From Kiritimatiellota bacterium (GTDB taxonomy: Bacteria > Verrucomicrobiota > Lentisphaeria > Oligosphaerales > JAADHN01), in the NCBI GenBank assembly GCA_013151865.1, contig JAADHN010000111.1, forward strand, positions 53,921 through 117,920: a DNA stretch of 64,000 bases. The letters run 5' to 3'. The notes beneath the pieces were generated by a model. The model had not been told where the DNA came from. It saw nothing but the letters and a program-made list of their open reading frames with translations, and did not search any database. Positions 7,822 through 17,728 of this stretch are shown here, one piece after another. Position 1 is the first letter of the stretch, and every line of letters begins with the position of its first letter. The position numbers were made by a program, and so were the translations under genes.

Positions 7822-10692
7822 ATGTATCCCAGCGGGACCATCCCGAGATCCGGAACGCCTGCGGCGCCGACACGCCGGACCGCAACGGTGCTTTTTCTCT
7901 GCTGTCTCGCGGTGTTTGCAGCCCCCAAGGCACCGCCCGAGGCAGCCGCCGAACCCGAAGAACTGCGCTTCGCCTACGCTGAATACCCTCCCTTCGAATT
8001 CACGAACGACCGGGGCCAACCGGACGGGATGGTCATCGAGCTGGTCCGCTGGATAGGTGCGGTGCAGGGCTTCCACCCGCGTTTCCTGGCCGTGCCCGTA
8101 CAGGCCGTGCCGACGGCGGTCCGGTCCGGGCGGGCGGATGTGGCGACTTCCATTTTTTACACCCCGGAGCGGGAAGCACAGTACGAATTCACACGCACCG
8201 TCTACAAAACCCCGGTCTCTATTCTCGTCCGCCAAGAGGAAACGGCGGTCCGCTCCCTCGCAGATTTGCGACACCGGCGCGTCGTAATTGAAAAAGGCGA
8301 CATTGCGGCAGAAATCCTCCGCAGCCGGGACATTCAGGCCGAGCCCGTGGCGACCGAAACTTTCGCGGACGCGCTTCGAATGCTGGCGAACGGTGAAGCG
8401 GATGCCGCGGTGGGGATGGAGGCAACGGCCGCCTATCTGATGAACAAGGGATTGGTGGACGGCATCAAGCGCGTGAGCAAGCCTGTGTACGCGGTGCAAG
8501 TCAGACTGGCGGTTCGCAAGGAACGCACGGACTTGCGCCGACGCCTCGATCAGGGGGTCCGGAAAGCCCGGAACGCCGGTGTACTGGACGAAATCGAGAG
8601 CAAGTGGCTCGGGGCGATCACCACCGGCACCGGTCGGCGGCTGGAACAACACATCCGCTATCTGTTCGGCGTGCTGATCGGGGTGCTGGTACTGGTTTTC
8701 ATCGTTTGGGCCTGGAATGTCCGACTGCGCAACTTGGTAAAACAACGCACCCGGGAGTTGAGCAACAGCGAACTGTGGTTCCGGACCATCGCCGAGTACA
8801 CCCTGGACTGGGAAAGCTGGCTGGGACCCGACGGACACCCCATCTGGGTGAGCGCCGCAGTCAAGAAAACGACCGGTTACATGCCCGACGAATGCCGAAA
8901 CATGGTGGACTACCCGACCCGCCTCGTGCATCCGGATGATCGGGACCGTGTACTGGCCGCCTTGCGCGGGGAGGCCGGCGCATCGAGTACGGGCAACGGC
9001 GGGCTGCTCTTTTCCTTCCTCCATAAAGACGGGTCCGTCCGCCGGGGCGAGATGCACTGGCGACGGGTCCGCGCCGAGGACGGCAAACACCTGGGCGTCC
9101 GTTTCGGGGTCCGGGACGTCACCGACCGCTGGGTGGCCGAGGAACAGTTGCGCGATTCCGAGAAGAAGTACCGCGAACTGGTCAAGAACCTGCGGGACGG
9201 CTTTCTGGTCATGGACCTGGATGGTCGTATCCTGGAGTGGAACCCCGAATTCCAACGCCTGCTCGGCTATTCCGAAGCCGAGCTTGCCCGCATGAAATTG
9301 TCGGACCTTGTTACCGAAAACGGTTTGGCCCAGGATAGGAGGGTGCTCGCCGAACAGGTACTGCCGCGGGGCTATTCCGACCTGTACGAGCGCGAACTCT
9401 TGGGCCGGAAGGGCATGCGTATCCCCGTCGAAGTCCGAACCCACCTGCTCCGCAACGACAAGGGAGGGCCGGCCGGTTACTGGGCAATCGTGCGCGATAT
9501 CCGAGAACGGAAAAAATATGAAAGCGAACACCGGCAGATCGAAGAACGAGTCCGGGAGGTGCAGCGCCTGCAGAGCCTGGCCGTGCTGGCCGGCGGGGTC
9601 GCGCATGACTTCAACAATCTGCTCATGGGCGTGCTCGGCAACGCGGACCTGGCCGCCGAAGACCTGCCGCCCGATTCGCCGCTCCGGGAAAACCTCGAGG
9701 AAATCCGGGCCGCGGCACTGCAGGGCGCCGACCTGTGTCGACAGATGCTCGCGTATGCCGGAAAAGGGCGGTTCGTCATCAGACGGCTGTCGCTCAACAG
9801 GCTCATCCGCGAGAATCAACGCTTGTTCAAGGCCGCCGTCCCCGCTTCTATTCGGGTCAACTATCACCTGGCGCCGGTGCTTCCGAAGGTCGAAGGGGAC
9901 GCAACCCAACTCAGGCAGATGTTGGCGAATCTCCTCACAAACGCGGTCGAGGCAATCGGCACGACCCAGGGAATCATCACCATTCGAACCGGAGCACGGG
10001 AATGCGATGCGGCCGATCTCGCCGCCACTCGAATCGGCGCGGATTTGGAACCCGGCCACTATGTCTACGTGGAAATAAGCGATTCGGGCTGCGGCATGGA
10101 CACTGAAACCGCCACGGGCATTTTCGACCCATTCTTCACCACGAAATTCACCGGTCGAGGCCTGGGCCTTCCCGCCGTCCTCGGGATCGTGCGCAGTCAT
10201 CATGGAACAATCGAGGTCGAAACCAAGCTCGGAAAAGGAAGTCGCTTCACGGTCTTGCTGCCCGCGGCGGAGGAAGACGTGCCCCAGACTGCCGCCCTCG
10301 AGGAGGCCGCGCCAAACACGGCACGCGGGGGAATCATCCTCGTGGTCGACGATCAGGACACCGTTCGAACCGTGGCACGCAGGATGCTCGAACGGGCCGG
10401 GTACACCGTGTTGACCGCTGTCGACGGCACGGATGGCGTCCGTCAATTCGAAGAACACGCCGATGAAATCGGTTGCGTCCTTCTTGATCTGACCATGCCG
10501 CGCCTCGATGGTGTCACGGCACTTCGCCGCATGCATCGCATCCGCAAAGACGTCCCGGTGATCCTTTCGAGCGGCTACAGCAAACAGGAGGTCACGGCTC
10601 GTTTCCCCACGGACAATTTCGCTGCTTTCATCCAAAAACCTTATGAGGCGCCAGCGCTGATCCAGCTCCTGAAAAAAGTCATGTCCGCCTGA
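7822..10692 (+). CDS. Hybrid sensor histidine kinase with periplasmic solute-binding domain
   Basis: A 956-residue signalling protein. In order: signal peptide (about 20-35), bacterial extracellular solute-binding family 3 domain (about 47-275), one membrane helix (about 279-297), two PAS domains (from about 318 and 447), a histidine-kinase dimerisation domain with H595 in VAHDFNNLLMG, an ATPase domain (N-box near 702), and a receiver domain (from about 837) with phospho-acceptor D889 in LLDLTMPRLDG. Ligand binding outside the cell would drive phosphorelay to an unlinked partner, because no separate response regulator with an output domain is adjacent. The ATG at 7822 follows GGAGGAAGG, and the signal peptide starts there. 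It lies directly after the large glycosidase. Confidence 0.9.
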   Translation: MYPSGTIPRSGTPAAPTRRTATVLFLCCLAVFAAPKAPPEAAAEPEELRFAYAEYPPFEFTNDRGQPDGMVIELVRWIGAVQGFHPRFLAVPVQAVPTAVRSGRADVATSIFYTPEREAQYEFTRTVYKTPVSILVRQEETAVRSLADLRHRRVVIEKGDIAAEILRSRDIQAEPVATETFADALRMLANGEADAAVGMEATAAYLMNKGLVDGIKRVSKPVYAVQVRLAVRKERTDLRRRLDQGVRKARNAGVLDEIESKWLGAITTGTGRRLEQHIRYLFGVLIGVLVLVFIVWAWNVRLRNLVKQRTRELSNSELWFRTIAEYTLDWESWLGPDGHPIWVSAAVKKTTGYMPDECRNMVDYPTRLVHPDDRDRVLAALRGEAGASSTGNGGLLFSFLHKDGSVRRGEMHWRRVRAEDGKHLGVRFGVRDVTDRWVAEEQLRDSEKKYRELVKNLRDGFLVMDLDGRILEWNPEFQRLLGYSEAELARMKLSDLVTENGLAQDRRVLAEQVLPRGYSDLYERELLGRKGMRIPVEVRTHLLRNDKGGPAGYWAIVRDIRERKKYESEHRQIEERVREVQRLQSLAVLAGGVAHDFNNLLMGVLGNADLAAEDLPPDSPLRENLEEIRAAALQGADLCRQMLAYAGKGRFVIRRLSLNRLIRENQRLFKAAVPASIRVNYHLAPVLPKVEGDATQLRQMLANLLTNAVEAIGTTQGIITIRTGARECDAADLAATRIGADLEPGHYVYVEISDSGCGMDTETATGIFDPFFTTKFTGRGLGLPAVLGIVRSHHGTIEVETKLGKGSRFTVLLPAAEEDVPQTAALEEAAPNTARGGIILVVDDQDTVRTVARRMLERAGYTVLTAVDGTDGVRQFEEHADEIGCVLLDLTMPRLDGVTALRRMHRIRKDVPVILSSGYSKQEVTARFPTDNFAAFIQKPYEAPALIQLLKKVMSA

Positions 10693-10950
10693 TTCCGGGA
10701 ACGGTCTCCGGCCGTCCCGCGCCGATGCCCTCCTGCAGCCCAACAGAACCGCGGCGCCGCACGCCTGTCGCGGGGCCCTCTCGGGCGCCGTTCCAGTCGC
10801 GGCCGACCGTCCCCCCCTTCCGGCGCCAACGACCTCCGCTGCCCTTGATAATTCCGTTCGCCGCGGCATGTTGGCACCGGGACCGCCGCCTTGCGCCATG
10901 GGAGCGCACCGCGGCGGTCCCGGCTGTCCCCTGACGAAGCAACCGCGTGC

Positions 10951-12321
10951 ATGACTATGTCGTCATCCTCTTCGAATCCTGAAAACCCCATGGATGCCGT
11001 ACGCCCCCCGGCACGCCGCGCCCGGGCGGCCAAACGCCGTGGACCGTCCAGGCTGGGAACCACCCTGGGCGCCCTGGCCATGCTGGCCGTCGGCGCCCGG
11101 ACCCAGGCCATCGGACGGTTTCCGCCACCCGATTTCGACAGCGGTTACGCTCTGCCGCGCACGCAATGGCCAGCGCCCAGGGCCGAGTGGCTCGGGGTCT
11201 TGGACGTGACCGTGTTGGCCGTCGGTTTATGCCTGGCGGTCTACCTGGCCCTGGTTCGACGCAGTCGACGCGGCATCTTATGGCTCTCCATCGCCTGCTT
11301 GGCCTACCTGGGATTCTACCGCAAGGGATGCGTGTGTCCGATCGGCGCAATCCAGAATGCCGCCCTGGCGTTCGCCGACCCAACTTACGCGATTTCGACG
11401 GGCATCATCCTTTTCCTGGTTCTCCCTCTGCTCTTCGCCCTCTGGGCCGGAAGGGTGTTCTGCGGCGGCGTCTGCCCCCTCGGGGCCATTCAGGATGTAG
11501 TCCTCGTACGCCCCGTCCGCGTCCCTGTCCCCCTGGCTGCCGCCCTGACTTTTCTGCCGTGGGCCTATCTCGGCCTCGCCGTGACGGCTGTGGTGACCCG
11601 CGGGGACTTCCTCATCTGCCGGTACGACCCGTTCGTGGCGTTCTTCCGCAGGTCCGGTTCCGCGACCATGCTGGGCGCCGGCGGCGCACTGTTGTTGCTG
11701 GCCGTCGTCGTGGGTAGACCCTACTGTCGTTTTCTCTGTCCGTACGGAATCCTCCTGGGACTCTTCTCCAGAGCCTCCCGGCACAGGATCTCCGTAACGC
11801 CCGACGTCTGCATTCGCTGTGGCTTGTGCCATGACGCCTGTCCGTTCGACGCCATTCGGCCCCCGGAAACACGGGAAAAAAAACAGCGCGGTCGGTCCGG
11901 TTCCGTCCGTTTCTTCACCCTGGCGCTCCCCGTGCTCGCCGCTGCGGCTGGGTTCGGTCTGGGACCGCTGCTGGCTCCCCGCGGAACGTTCCCGGGAGCG
12001 GTTGCCGCCTTGGGGGCCGGGCTGGGGAAATCGGGGACGTTTCGGACGGCAGGGGCGCTTCTGGGACTCTTCCTCGGAGGCGTGCTGCTGACCAAAATCC
12101 TCTGTCGACTTCGACCCGAAAACCGAGAAGATTACGAAGCCGTGCCCTCCGAGTGCGTCGCCTGTGGGCGCTGTTTCGCTGTCTGTCCGCGCGAACGTTT
12201 CCGGCGCGGAGAAGTCGGCATGCCCGACGACGCCGGCGACGGACCGACTTCCATTGCGCCCGCGGTGGTGGAACAACCCCGAGATACCGGGAACGACTGT
12301 CCCAACCTGATGAATTCATGA
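10951..12321 (+). CDS. NapH/NosR-like membrane polyferredoxin
   Basis: A 456-residue membrane protein with about eight hydrophobic helices and repeated cysteine clusters: GCVCPIGAIQ, CGGVCPLGAIQ, YCRFLCPYG, then a ferredoxin-type CIRCGLCHDACPFD and a C-terminal CVACGRCFAVCP. This is the signature of the polytopic 4Fe-4S proteins NapH, NosR and related quinol or ferredoxin oxidoreductase subunits. It likely passes electrons between the membrane and soluble partners. It is the first gene of a cluster with a PQQ-like propeller protein and a diaphorase fusion. The start is uncertain: ATG at 10951 is used, with ATG at 10990 also possible; neither has a strong ribosome binding site. Confidence 0.8.
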   Translation: MTMSSSSSNPENPMDAVRPPARRARAAKRRGPSRLGTTLGALAMLAVGARTQAIGRFPPPDFDSGYALPRTQWPAPRAEWLGVLDVTVLAVGLCLAVYLALVRRSRRGILWLSIACLAYLGFYRKGCVCPIGAIQNAALAFADPTYAISTGIILFLVLPLLFALWAGRVFCGGVCPLGAIQDVVLVRPVRVPVPLAAALTFLPWAYLGLAVTAVVTRGDFLICRYDPFVAFFRRSGSATMLGAGGALLLLAVVVGRPYCRFLCPYGILLGLFSRASRHRISVTPDVCIRCGLCHDACPFDAIRPPETREKKQRGRSGSVRFFTLALPVLAAAAGFGLGPLLAPRGTFPGAVAALGAGLGKSGTFRTAGALLGLFLGGVLLTKILCRLRPENREDYEAVPSECVACGRCFAVCPRERFRRGEVGMPDDAGDGPTSIAPAVVEQPRDTGNDCPNLMNS

Positions 12322-12505
12322 ACCTTGTCGCGAGCGAACGCAGCTTATACGGGGTCAGGTCATCGCGTCGAACGCCGGGCGAGGCCGTGTTGAAACAGCG
12401 CCTCGGTGGGTGAGCGGCGGCAATGTTCTGAAAATGCGCGAGATGCGTCATCGCAGCAGAGGGCTCATGCATTTTTCAGGCTAACCGATCCACGGACGAT
12501 TCATA

Positions 12506-14299
12506 GTGAAAAACGCCCCACGACAACTGAGAATCAGTGCCGCCCGCGCTCTTGCCGTGGGCGGCCCGGTGTTCTGCCTCGGTGTCGCGACGTTGCTGCT
12601 CTTTTTCACGCTGCGGGAAGGCAACGACCGTTGGCTCGAATCCACGGATTTGACAAGCTTGCGGACCCAACTCGAAAACGATCCCGAAAATCTAGCGATC
12701 AAAGAAAAACTGCATCGACTCGATCAACAATTGCGGCAGGAATTCTTCCTGCAGCGCCGGCGCCGCCGGATCGGCGGCTGGCTCCTCTTGGCCGGTGCGG
12801 TCGTCGCATTGTGGGGCATCCACTGGAACAGCGCGCTGCAACCGGAAAAGTTGCCGAGCCTGCCGCCGCCGCCGGAAGAACAGGCGCGCGCCATCGCTCG
12901 CAGGCGGTCCTTGGAAACCCGTGTCCTGAACGGCGTGGCCGCGGTCATGGTTCTGTTGGGGGTGGCCGCCGGCTTGGCCGGACTGCTGTCCACATTCCTG
13001 ACCGGCCCACAGCACGCCGCAACGGCAAAGACCGGGCCGCCCCGCTCGCTTTACGGCTCCGAAGCTTGGCGCGGCAACTGGCCGCAATTCCGAGGGCCGA
13101 CCGGGATGGGGCTGGCCGCAGGAAGCGGTTGGCCCACCGAATGGGACGTACCGAGCGGCCGCAACGTGGCCTGGAAAGTCCCCCTGCCCGGCCCCACGGG
13201 AAACAGCTCGCCTCTCGTCTGGGGCAAGCGGGTTTTTCTGACCGCCGCCTCCCGGGAAAACGAATACCTCCACTGCATCTCCACCACCGACGGGGCCCTC
13301 ATCCGCACCACCGAAATCCATGTCCGACGCTCGAACCCGACGGCCTTCGACAAACTCGAGGTCATGGAGGAAACCGGGTACGCCGCCCCAACACCCGCCA
13401 CGGACGGACACCGTGTTTTCGTGACTTTCGCCACAGCAGACATTGCGGCGGTCGATTTCGACGGCAACCAAATCTGGGCCTGGAACCCGGGACCGCCGGA
13501 CAGTGCATACGGCCTCGCCTCATCCCTGATGATTTACGGAGATTTGGTGCTGTGGCAGCTCGATCAGGGATCGGAGGCGGACGAGGGAAAATCCCGACTT
13601 TTCGCCTTTGACGGGCGAACCGGCGTCCCGGCCTGGCAAGCGCCGCGCCCCGTTGTCAACAGTTGGACCACCCCTGTGGTCGTGCCAACACGTTCGTCTT
13701 TTCAAATCGTGACGTCGGGAAGCCCCTTCGTCATCGCGTACGATCCCGCCGACGGACACGAAATCTGGCGCGCCGAACTGCTCGGGGGCGACATCGCCCC
13801 CTCCCCTGTCGCGTCCGGCAACACCGTCTTTGTCACCGCCGCCGGAGCGGTGGCCGCCGCAATCCGAACCGACGGACGTGGAGATGTGACCAAAACACAC
13901 GTGCTGTGGAAGGGGTATGACGGGCTGCCCGACACCGCCAGTCCGCTCACCGACGGCCGCTACTTCCTCCAAGCCGGGAGCGACGGAGAGGTCTCTTGTT
14001 ATGACGCACAGAGCGGAAAACTCCTATGGGACGAGGTGTTCGACTGCGGCTTCCAGGCGTCCCCCGTCCTGGCCGGAGAACTGGTCTACCTTTTCGGCGA
14101 CGACGGCACGGTCTTCCTCTTTCCCCTCGAGGCGAAGTTCACATTGACGGCGAAGCTGTCCGTGGGCGAGCCGGTTCGCGCCACCCCGGCCTTCAAGGGG
14201 GGACGGATCTATGTCCGTGGCGAAAAAAACCTGATCTGCATCGGAACCGACGCAACTCCCGCTGGTTCGAGCGGCGGGGAATCGAACAATGACCAGTGA
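12506..14299 (+). CDS. Membrane-anchored PQQ-like beta-propeller protein
   Basis: A 597-residue protein with three hydrophobic segments in the first 170 residues (near 15-35, 90-105 and 145-165), then a PQQ-dehydrogenase-like or YfgL/BamB-like eight-bladed propeller. It starts with the typical NWPQFRGPTGMG motif and continues with repeats such as WKVPLPG and GEVSCYDAQSGKLLWDE. Proteins of this kind often lack true PQQ chemistry and act as scaffolds. The GTG start at 12506 gives a sensible N-terminal anchor. Its last 11 bases overlap the start of the diaphorase gene, indicating translational coupling and a shared function with the flanking redox proteins. Confidence 0.8.
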   Translation: MKNAPRQLRISAARALAVGGPVFCLGVATLLLFFTLREGNDRWLESTDLTSLRTQLENDPENLAIKEKLHRLDQQLRQEFFLQRRRRRIGGWLLLAGAVVALWGIHWNSALQPEKLPSLPPPPEEQARAIARRRSLETRVLNGVAAVMVLLGVAAGLAGLLSTFLTGPQHAATAKTGPPRSLYGSEAWRGNWPQFRGPTGMGLAAGSGWPTEWDVPSGRNVAWKVPLPGPTGNSSPLVWGKRVFLTAASRENEYLHCISTTDGALIRTTEIHVRRSNPTAFDKLEVMEETGYAAPTPATDGHRVFVTFATADIAAVDFDGNQIWAWNPGPPDSAYGLASSLMIYGDLVLWQLDQGSEADEGKSRLFAFDGRTGVPAWQAPRPVVNSWTTPVVVPTRSSFQIVTSGSPFVIAYDPADGHEIWRAELLGGDIAPSPVASGNTVFVTAAGAVAAAIRTDGRGDVTKTHVLWKGYDGLPDTASPLTDGRYFLQAGSDGEVSCYDAQSGKLLWDEVFDCGFQASPVLAGELVYLFGDDGTVFLFPLEAKFTLTAKLSVGEPVRATPAFKGGRIYVRGEKNLICIGTDATPAGSSGGESNNDQ

Positions 14300-16676
14300 A
14301 CATCACAATTCGACCCGTGCGGACTTCGCCCTCGATGAAATCCGGGATTGCGTGGACCGGATCGTTGCCGAAATCGGCGGTTCGCGGGAAAGCATCCTGC
14401 TGCTGTTGCAACGTCTCCAAGACCACTACCACTACATCCCGGAACCGGCCCTGCGCTACCTTACCGAAAAAACGGAAATCACCCCCGCCCAGGCCGCTGG
14501 TGTGGTCACCTTTTACAACCGGTTCCGCCTGACTCCGGTCGGGGAACATCTCATCAAAGTCTGCCACGGCACCGCCTGCCACGTGGCCGGCGCACCGGAA
14601 ATCACCAAGGCTGTGCGGGGCGTCCTGGGCTTGCCCGAAGACGAGGATACTTCCGCAGACGGGGTGTTCACCGTGACCAAAGTGGCCTGCCTCGGCTGCT
14701 GCTCCCTGGCGCCCGTCATGCAGATCGACGAAGTCACATACGGTCGCCTCACCCCGGGCACCGTGAAGGACGCCCTGAATGAATTCCTCGAACGGCAAGC
14801 GCAGACAGACGTGGCTGACGGCGCGTCCCCGTCCAAACCCGCCGGTCCACCCGTGATCTTTCGGGTGGGGATCGGATCCTGCTGCGTGGCCAGCGGCAGC
14901 GCCGGAGTGCGTGAAATCATGGAACGCGAAGTCCGCCGCACCGGCGCCGCGGCCGAAGTCCGTCCCGGCGGCTGCATCGGAATGTGCCATCGCGTCCCCA
15001 TGGTCGAAGTCGTCCATCCCGACGGCCGAACCGTTTATTACGGGAACGTCGACCCGGCTCGGGCGCGAAGAATCGTCCGCCGCCACATCCGCCCCAGGGG
15101 ACTGGCCGGCCGCTTGGCGGCCGGGATCGCGGACGCCGTCGATCTGATCGCCGGTCCCGAAGTGACAGTCCCCGACGAACAAACACGCTTGGACCTCCGG
15201 CGGGGCGATGCACGGCTTTTCCTGGAAAAACAACGTCACGTGGTGCTCGAAAACGCCGGACAACTCGATCCGATCGATCTCCAGGAATACACCGACGCCG
15301 GAGGGTTCGAAGCGGCGCGAAGCGCTTTCACTGAACTGACCCCCGAAGAAATCATCGCCCAAGTCCGACAGTCCGGCTTGCGCGGACGTGGCGGGGCCGG
15401 GTTCCCCACCGCCGAAAAGTGGCAGGCCGCAAGGCAAACCCCGGCGCCCCGGCGATACGTGGTCTGCAACGGAGATGAGGGAGATCCCGGCGCCTTCATG
15501 GACCGAATGATTCTCGAGTCGTACCCGTTCCGGGTGATCGAAGGAATGCTCATCGCCGCACGCGCCGTCGGGGCGACCCAGGGCTTCCTTTACGTCCGTT
15601 CCGAGTATCCGCTGGCCGTCCGGCATTTCACCCGGGCCATCGAGGCGACACGGGCGGCAGGATACCTCGGACAGAGTCCGTTCGGAATCGCTTTCCGGTT
15701 CGATATCGAGGTGCGCCGCGGGGCCGGGGCCTTTGTCTCCGGCGAGGAAACCGCCTTGATCGCCGCGATCGAGGGGCGCCGCGGCGTGCCCCGATTCCGC
15801 CCGCCCTACCCGGCGGAAAAAGGACTCCACGCCGCTCCAACCGTCATCAACAACGTGGAAACCTATGCCTGCCTTCCCTGGATACTCCGCCGCGGACCCG
15901 ACGCGTTCGCCGCCATGGGCACGGTCGCCAGCCGCGGCACAAAGGTCTTCGCCCTGGCCGGACGCGTCCGCCGCGGCGGCTTGATCGAAGTCCCCATGGG
16001 CATTACAATCGGCGAAATCGTGCAGGAAATCGGCGGCGGGGTCCGCGATGGACGCCAATTCAAGGCCGTCCAGGTCGGAGGCCCTTCGGGTGGATGCATC
16101 CCCGCCAGACTCGCCGACACGCCGATCGATTACGAGGCGCTCCTGGACGCCGGCGCCATCATGGGCTCCGGGGGATTGGTCGTCCTGGACGACCGTACCT
16201 GCATGGTCGACCTCGCCAGGTTCTTCCTCCGATTCACCCAGGACGAATCCTGCGGGCAGTGCACTTTCTGCAGAATCGGGACGAAACGAATGCTCGAAAT
16301 CCTCGAACGACTATGCAACGGCGAAGGAAAACGCGACGACATCGAACACCTGGAAGACCTGGCCCGAAAAGTCCGGGACGGCAGCCTCTGCGGCTTGGGA
16401 AAAACCGCCCCGAACCCGGTACTGACCACCCTGCGCTATTTCCGCGGCGAGTACGAGGCCCATATCAACGGGACATGCCCCGCAGGCGTCTGCCAGGCCC
16501 TGATCGCTTTTCGCATCACCGATCAGTGCATCGGCTGCACGATCTGCGCCCAAAACTGTCCCACGGACGCCATTGCTCCGCTCCCGTACCAAACACACGA
16601 AATCGACCAGGAACGGTGCGTGCGCTGCGGCACCTGCCGCCGCGTCTGTCCTGAGGATGCCGTGAGCGTGGAATGA
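14289..16676 (+). CDS. NuoE-NuoF fusion (HydC/HydB, HndA/HndC-like diaphorase)
   Basis: A 795-residue soluble flavin and iron-sulfur protein. It begins with a NuoE-like thioredoxin-fold [2Fe-2S] domain (C92, C97, C134, C138). A second [2Fe-2S] thioredoxin-like domain follows (GSCC near 198; GGCIGMC, C229/C233). The NuoF part has an NADH/FMN site GRGGAGFPTAEKW near 370, an SLBB segment and the 4Fe-4S motif ESCGQCTFC near 655. The C-terminus holds two [4Fe-4S] clusters (CIGCTICAQNC and CVRCGTCRRVC). This is the architecture of the NAD(H)-reactive subunits of bifurcating hydrogenases and related complexes, here fused into one chain. No hydrogenase or formate dehydrogenase gene is adjacent. It is coupled by an 11-base overlap to the propeller gene. 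Confidence 0.88.
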   Translation: MTSEHHNSTRADFALDEIRDCVDRIVAEIGGSRESILLLLQRLQDHYHYIPEPALRYLTEKTEITPAQAAGVVTFYNRFRLTPVGEHLIKVCHGTACHVAGAPEITKAVRGVLGLPEDEDTSADGVFTVTKVACLGCCSLAPVMQIDEVTYGRLTPGTVKDALNEFLERQAQTDVADGASPSKPAGPPVIFRVGIGSCCVASGSAGVREIMEREVRRTGAAAEVRPGGCIGMCHRVPMVEVVHPDGRTVYYGNVDPARARRIVRRHIRPRGLAGRLAAGIADAVDLIAGPEVTVPDEQTRLDLRRGDARLFLEKQRHVVLENAGQLDPIDLQEYTDAGGFEAARSAFTELTPEEIIAQVRQSGLRGRGGAGFPTAEKWQAARQTPAPRRYVVCNGDEGDPGAFMDRMILESYPFRVIEGMLIAARAVGATQGFLYVRSEYPLAVRHFTRAIEATRAAGYLGQSPFGIAFRFDIEVRRGAGAFVSGEETALIAAIEGRRGVPRFRPPYPAEKGLHAAPTVINNVETYACLPWILRRGPDAFAAMGTVASRGTKVFALAGRVRRGGLIEVPMGITIGEIVQEIGGGVRDGRQFKAVQVGGPSGGCIPARLADTPIDYEALLDAGAIMGSGGLVVLDDRTCMVDLARFFLRFTQDESCGQCTFCRIGTKRMLEILERLCNGEGKRDDIEHLEDLARKVRDGSLCGLGKTAPNPVLTTLRYFRGEYEAHINGTCPAGVCQALIAFRITDQCIGCTICAQNCPTDAIAPLPYQTHEIDQERCVRCGTCRRVCPEDAVSVE

Positions 16677-16779
16677 GCCCGGCGGCCCCCCCTCTCCCCC
16701 CGGCTCGGGGCCCCGCAAACCCGCGTTCGAAACGCACGGAAATGACCCGGCGCGCCCCGCCATGCAGTGTCCCCTCCGC

Positions 16780-17700
16780 TTAACCCGACACCCCCACCAG
16801 CACGAGTCCCGCTGTAATCAGCGCTGCCGCGAAGGCACGAACGCGAACGCTGGGCTCGCGGTACAAAACAAACGCCGCCACGACCCCGATGACGATGCTG
16901 AATTGCCGAAAGGCAACAATGTAACTGGCGCGCCGACAAAGCTGGTACGCCCACAGAATGAGCCAATACGCCCCAAAATTCAACGCCGCGCCCAGTAACA
17001 CCCAACGCCACTTGCCGTTCCGAACCGGCGCACGCTCACCGCCGAGCCGCCAAACCCGACACGCCGCGGCATACACCGCCCACGAGACCGTAAAGAAGAC
17101 ATACCCGTACAGCGCAGCGGCGGACGCGCCCGCCGCCACCAGCCGTTCCGCAGCAATCTTGTCCACGAGCGTGTACCCCACCGTGCCGAAGGCCGTGCAG
17201 ACCATGAAGACAACCGCCTGACCGCGATAGGCGCGCCACGACATTCCCCGCAGAGCTGCCTGGGGCGCGAGTACACACCCCGCCGTGACCAAAGCCATGC
17301 CGCACCAGCCCCCCGTCGAGGGCGGACGCCGGCGCAAGACGTCAGCCAATCCAAGGAGCAACACGGGCAGGGCTCGGGCGACCGGGTAGACCACAGAGAA
17401 GTCCGAAACAGAATACCCGAGCATCAGAAAAAGGTAGTAGAAACCGCAGAAAACACCGCTCAACACCGCACAGCCAAACGTCATCCATCCCAATTGCGAA
17501 CTCCGCAACTGCCACAAAAGGGCCGGCAGGGCCCCGGCAATCGCGATGGTGCGGATCATGCGATTGAAGAAGACGGCTTTGCGCGGTTGTCCCTTGGCCA
17601 ACAGGTTCCAGCCGGCGTGCGCCACCGTCGAGATCAAGACCAGGAATGCAGGGAAAGGCGTCATGAGAATAGAATAGCGGACAGACTGCAACCGAGACAT
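16780..17700 (-). CDS. EamA/DMT-superfamily transporter
   Basis: A 306-residue protein made of about ten hydrophobic helices arranged as two EamA repeats, the fold of drug/metabolite transporters. The substrate cannot be predicted. A conserved tyrosine- and glycine-rich stretch, YSVSDFSVVYPVARALPVLL, is typical of the first repeat. The start may be ATG at 17700 or the internal ATG at 17664; neither has a clear ribosome binding site. It lies 28 bases after the permease gene on the same strand and probably shares its transcript. It is convergent with the redox cluster, and the 100-base spacer holds an imperfect GC-rich inverted repeat. Confidence 0.82.
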   Translation of the reverse strand: MSRLQSVRYSILMTPFPAFLVLISTVAHAGWNLLAKGQPRKAVFFNRMIRTIAIAGALPALLWQLRSSQLGWMTFGCAVLSGVFCGFYYLFLMLGYSVSDFSVVYPVARALPVLLLGLADVLRRRPPSTGGWCGMALVTAGCVLAPQAALRGMSWRAYRGQAVVFMVCTAFGTVGYTLVDKIAAERLVAAGASAAALYGYVFFTVSWAVYAAACRVWRLGGERAPVRNGKWRWVLLGAALNFGAYWLILWAYQLCRRASYIVAFRQFSIVIGVVAAFVLYREPSVRVRAFAAALITAGLVLVGVSG

Positions 17701-17728
17701 GACGGACGCACCGGACCCCGACGGGAGG

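Noticed and set aside
7588..10899. 1103-codon minus-strand open frame antisense to the kinase gene
   Set aside because: The plus strand encodes clear solute-binding, PAS, kinase and receiver domains; the antisense product has no recognisable domain and is a GC-bias shadow.
12322..12505. GGGGTCAGGTC and nearby hairpins suggesting a transposon relic
   Set aside because: Only a short match; no terminal repeats, target duplication or transposase frame can be supported.
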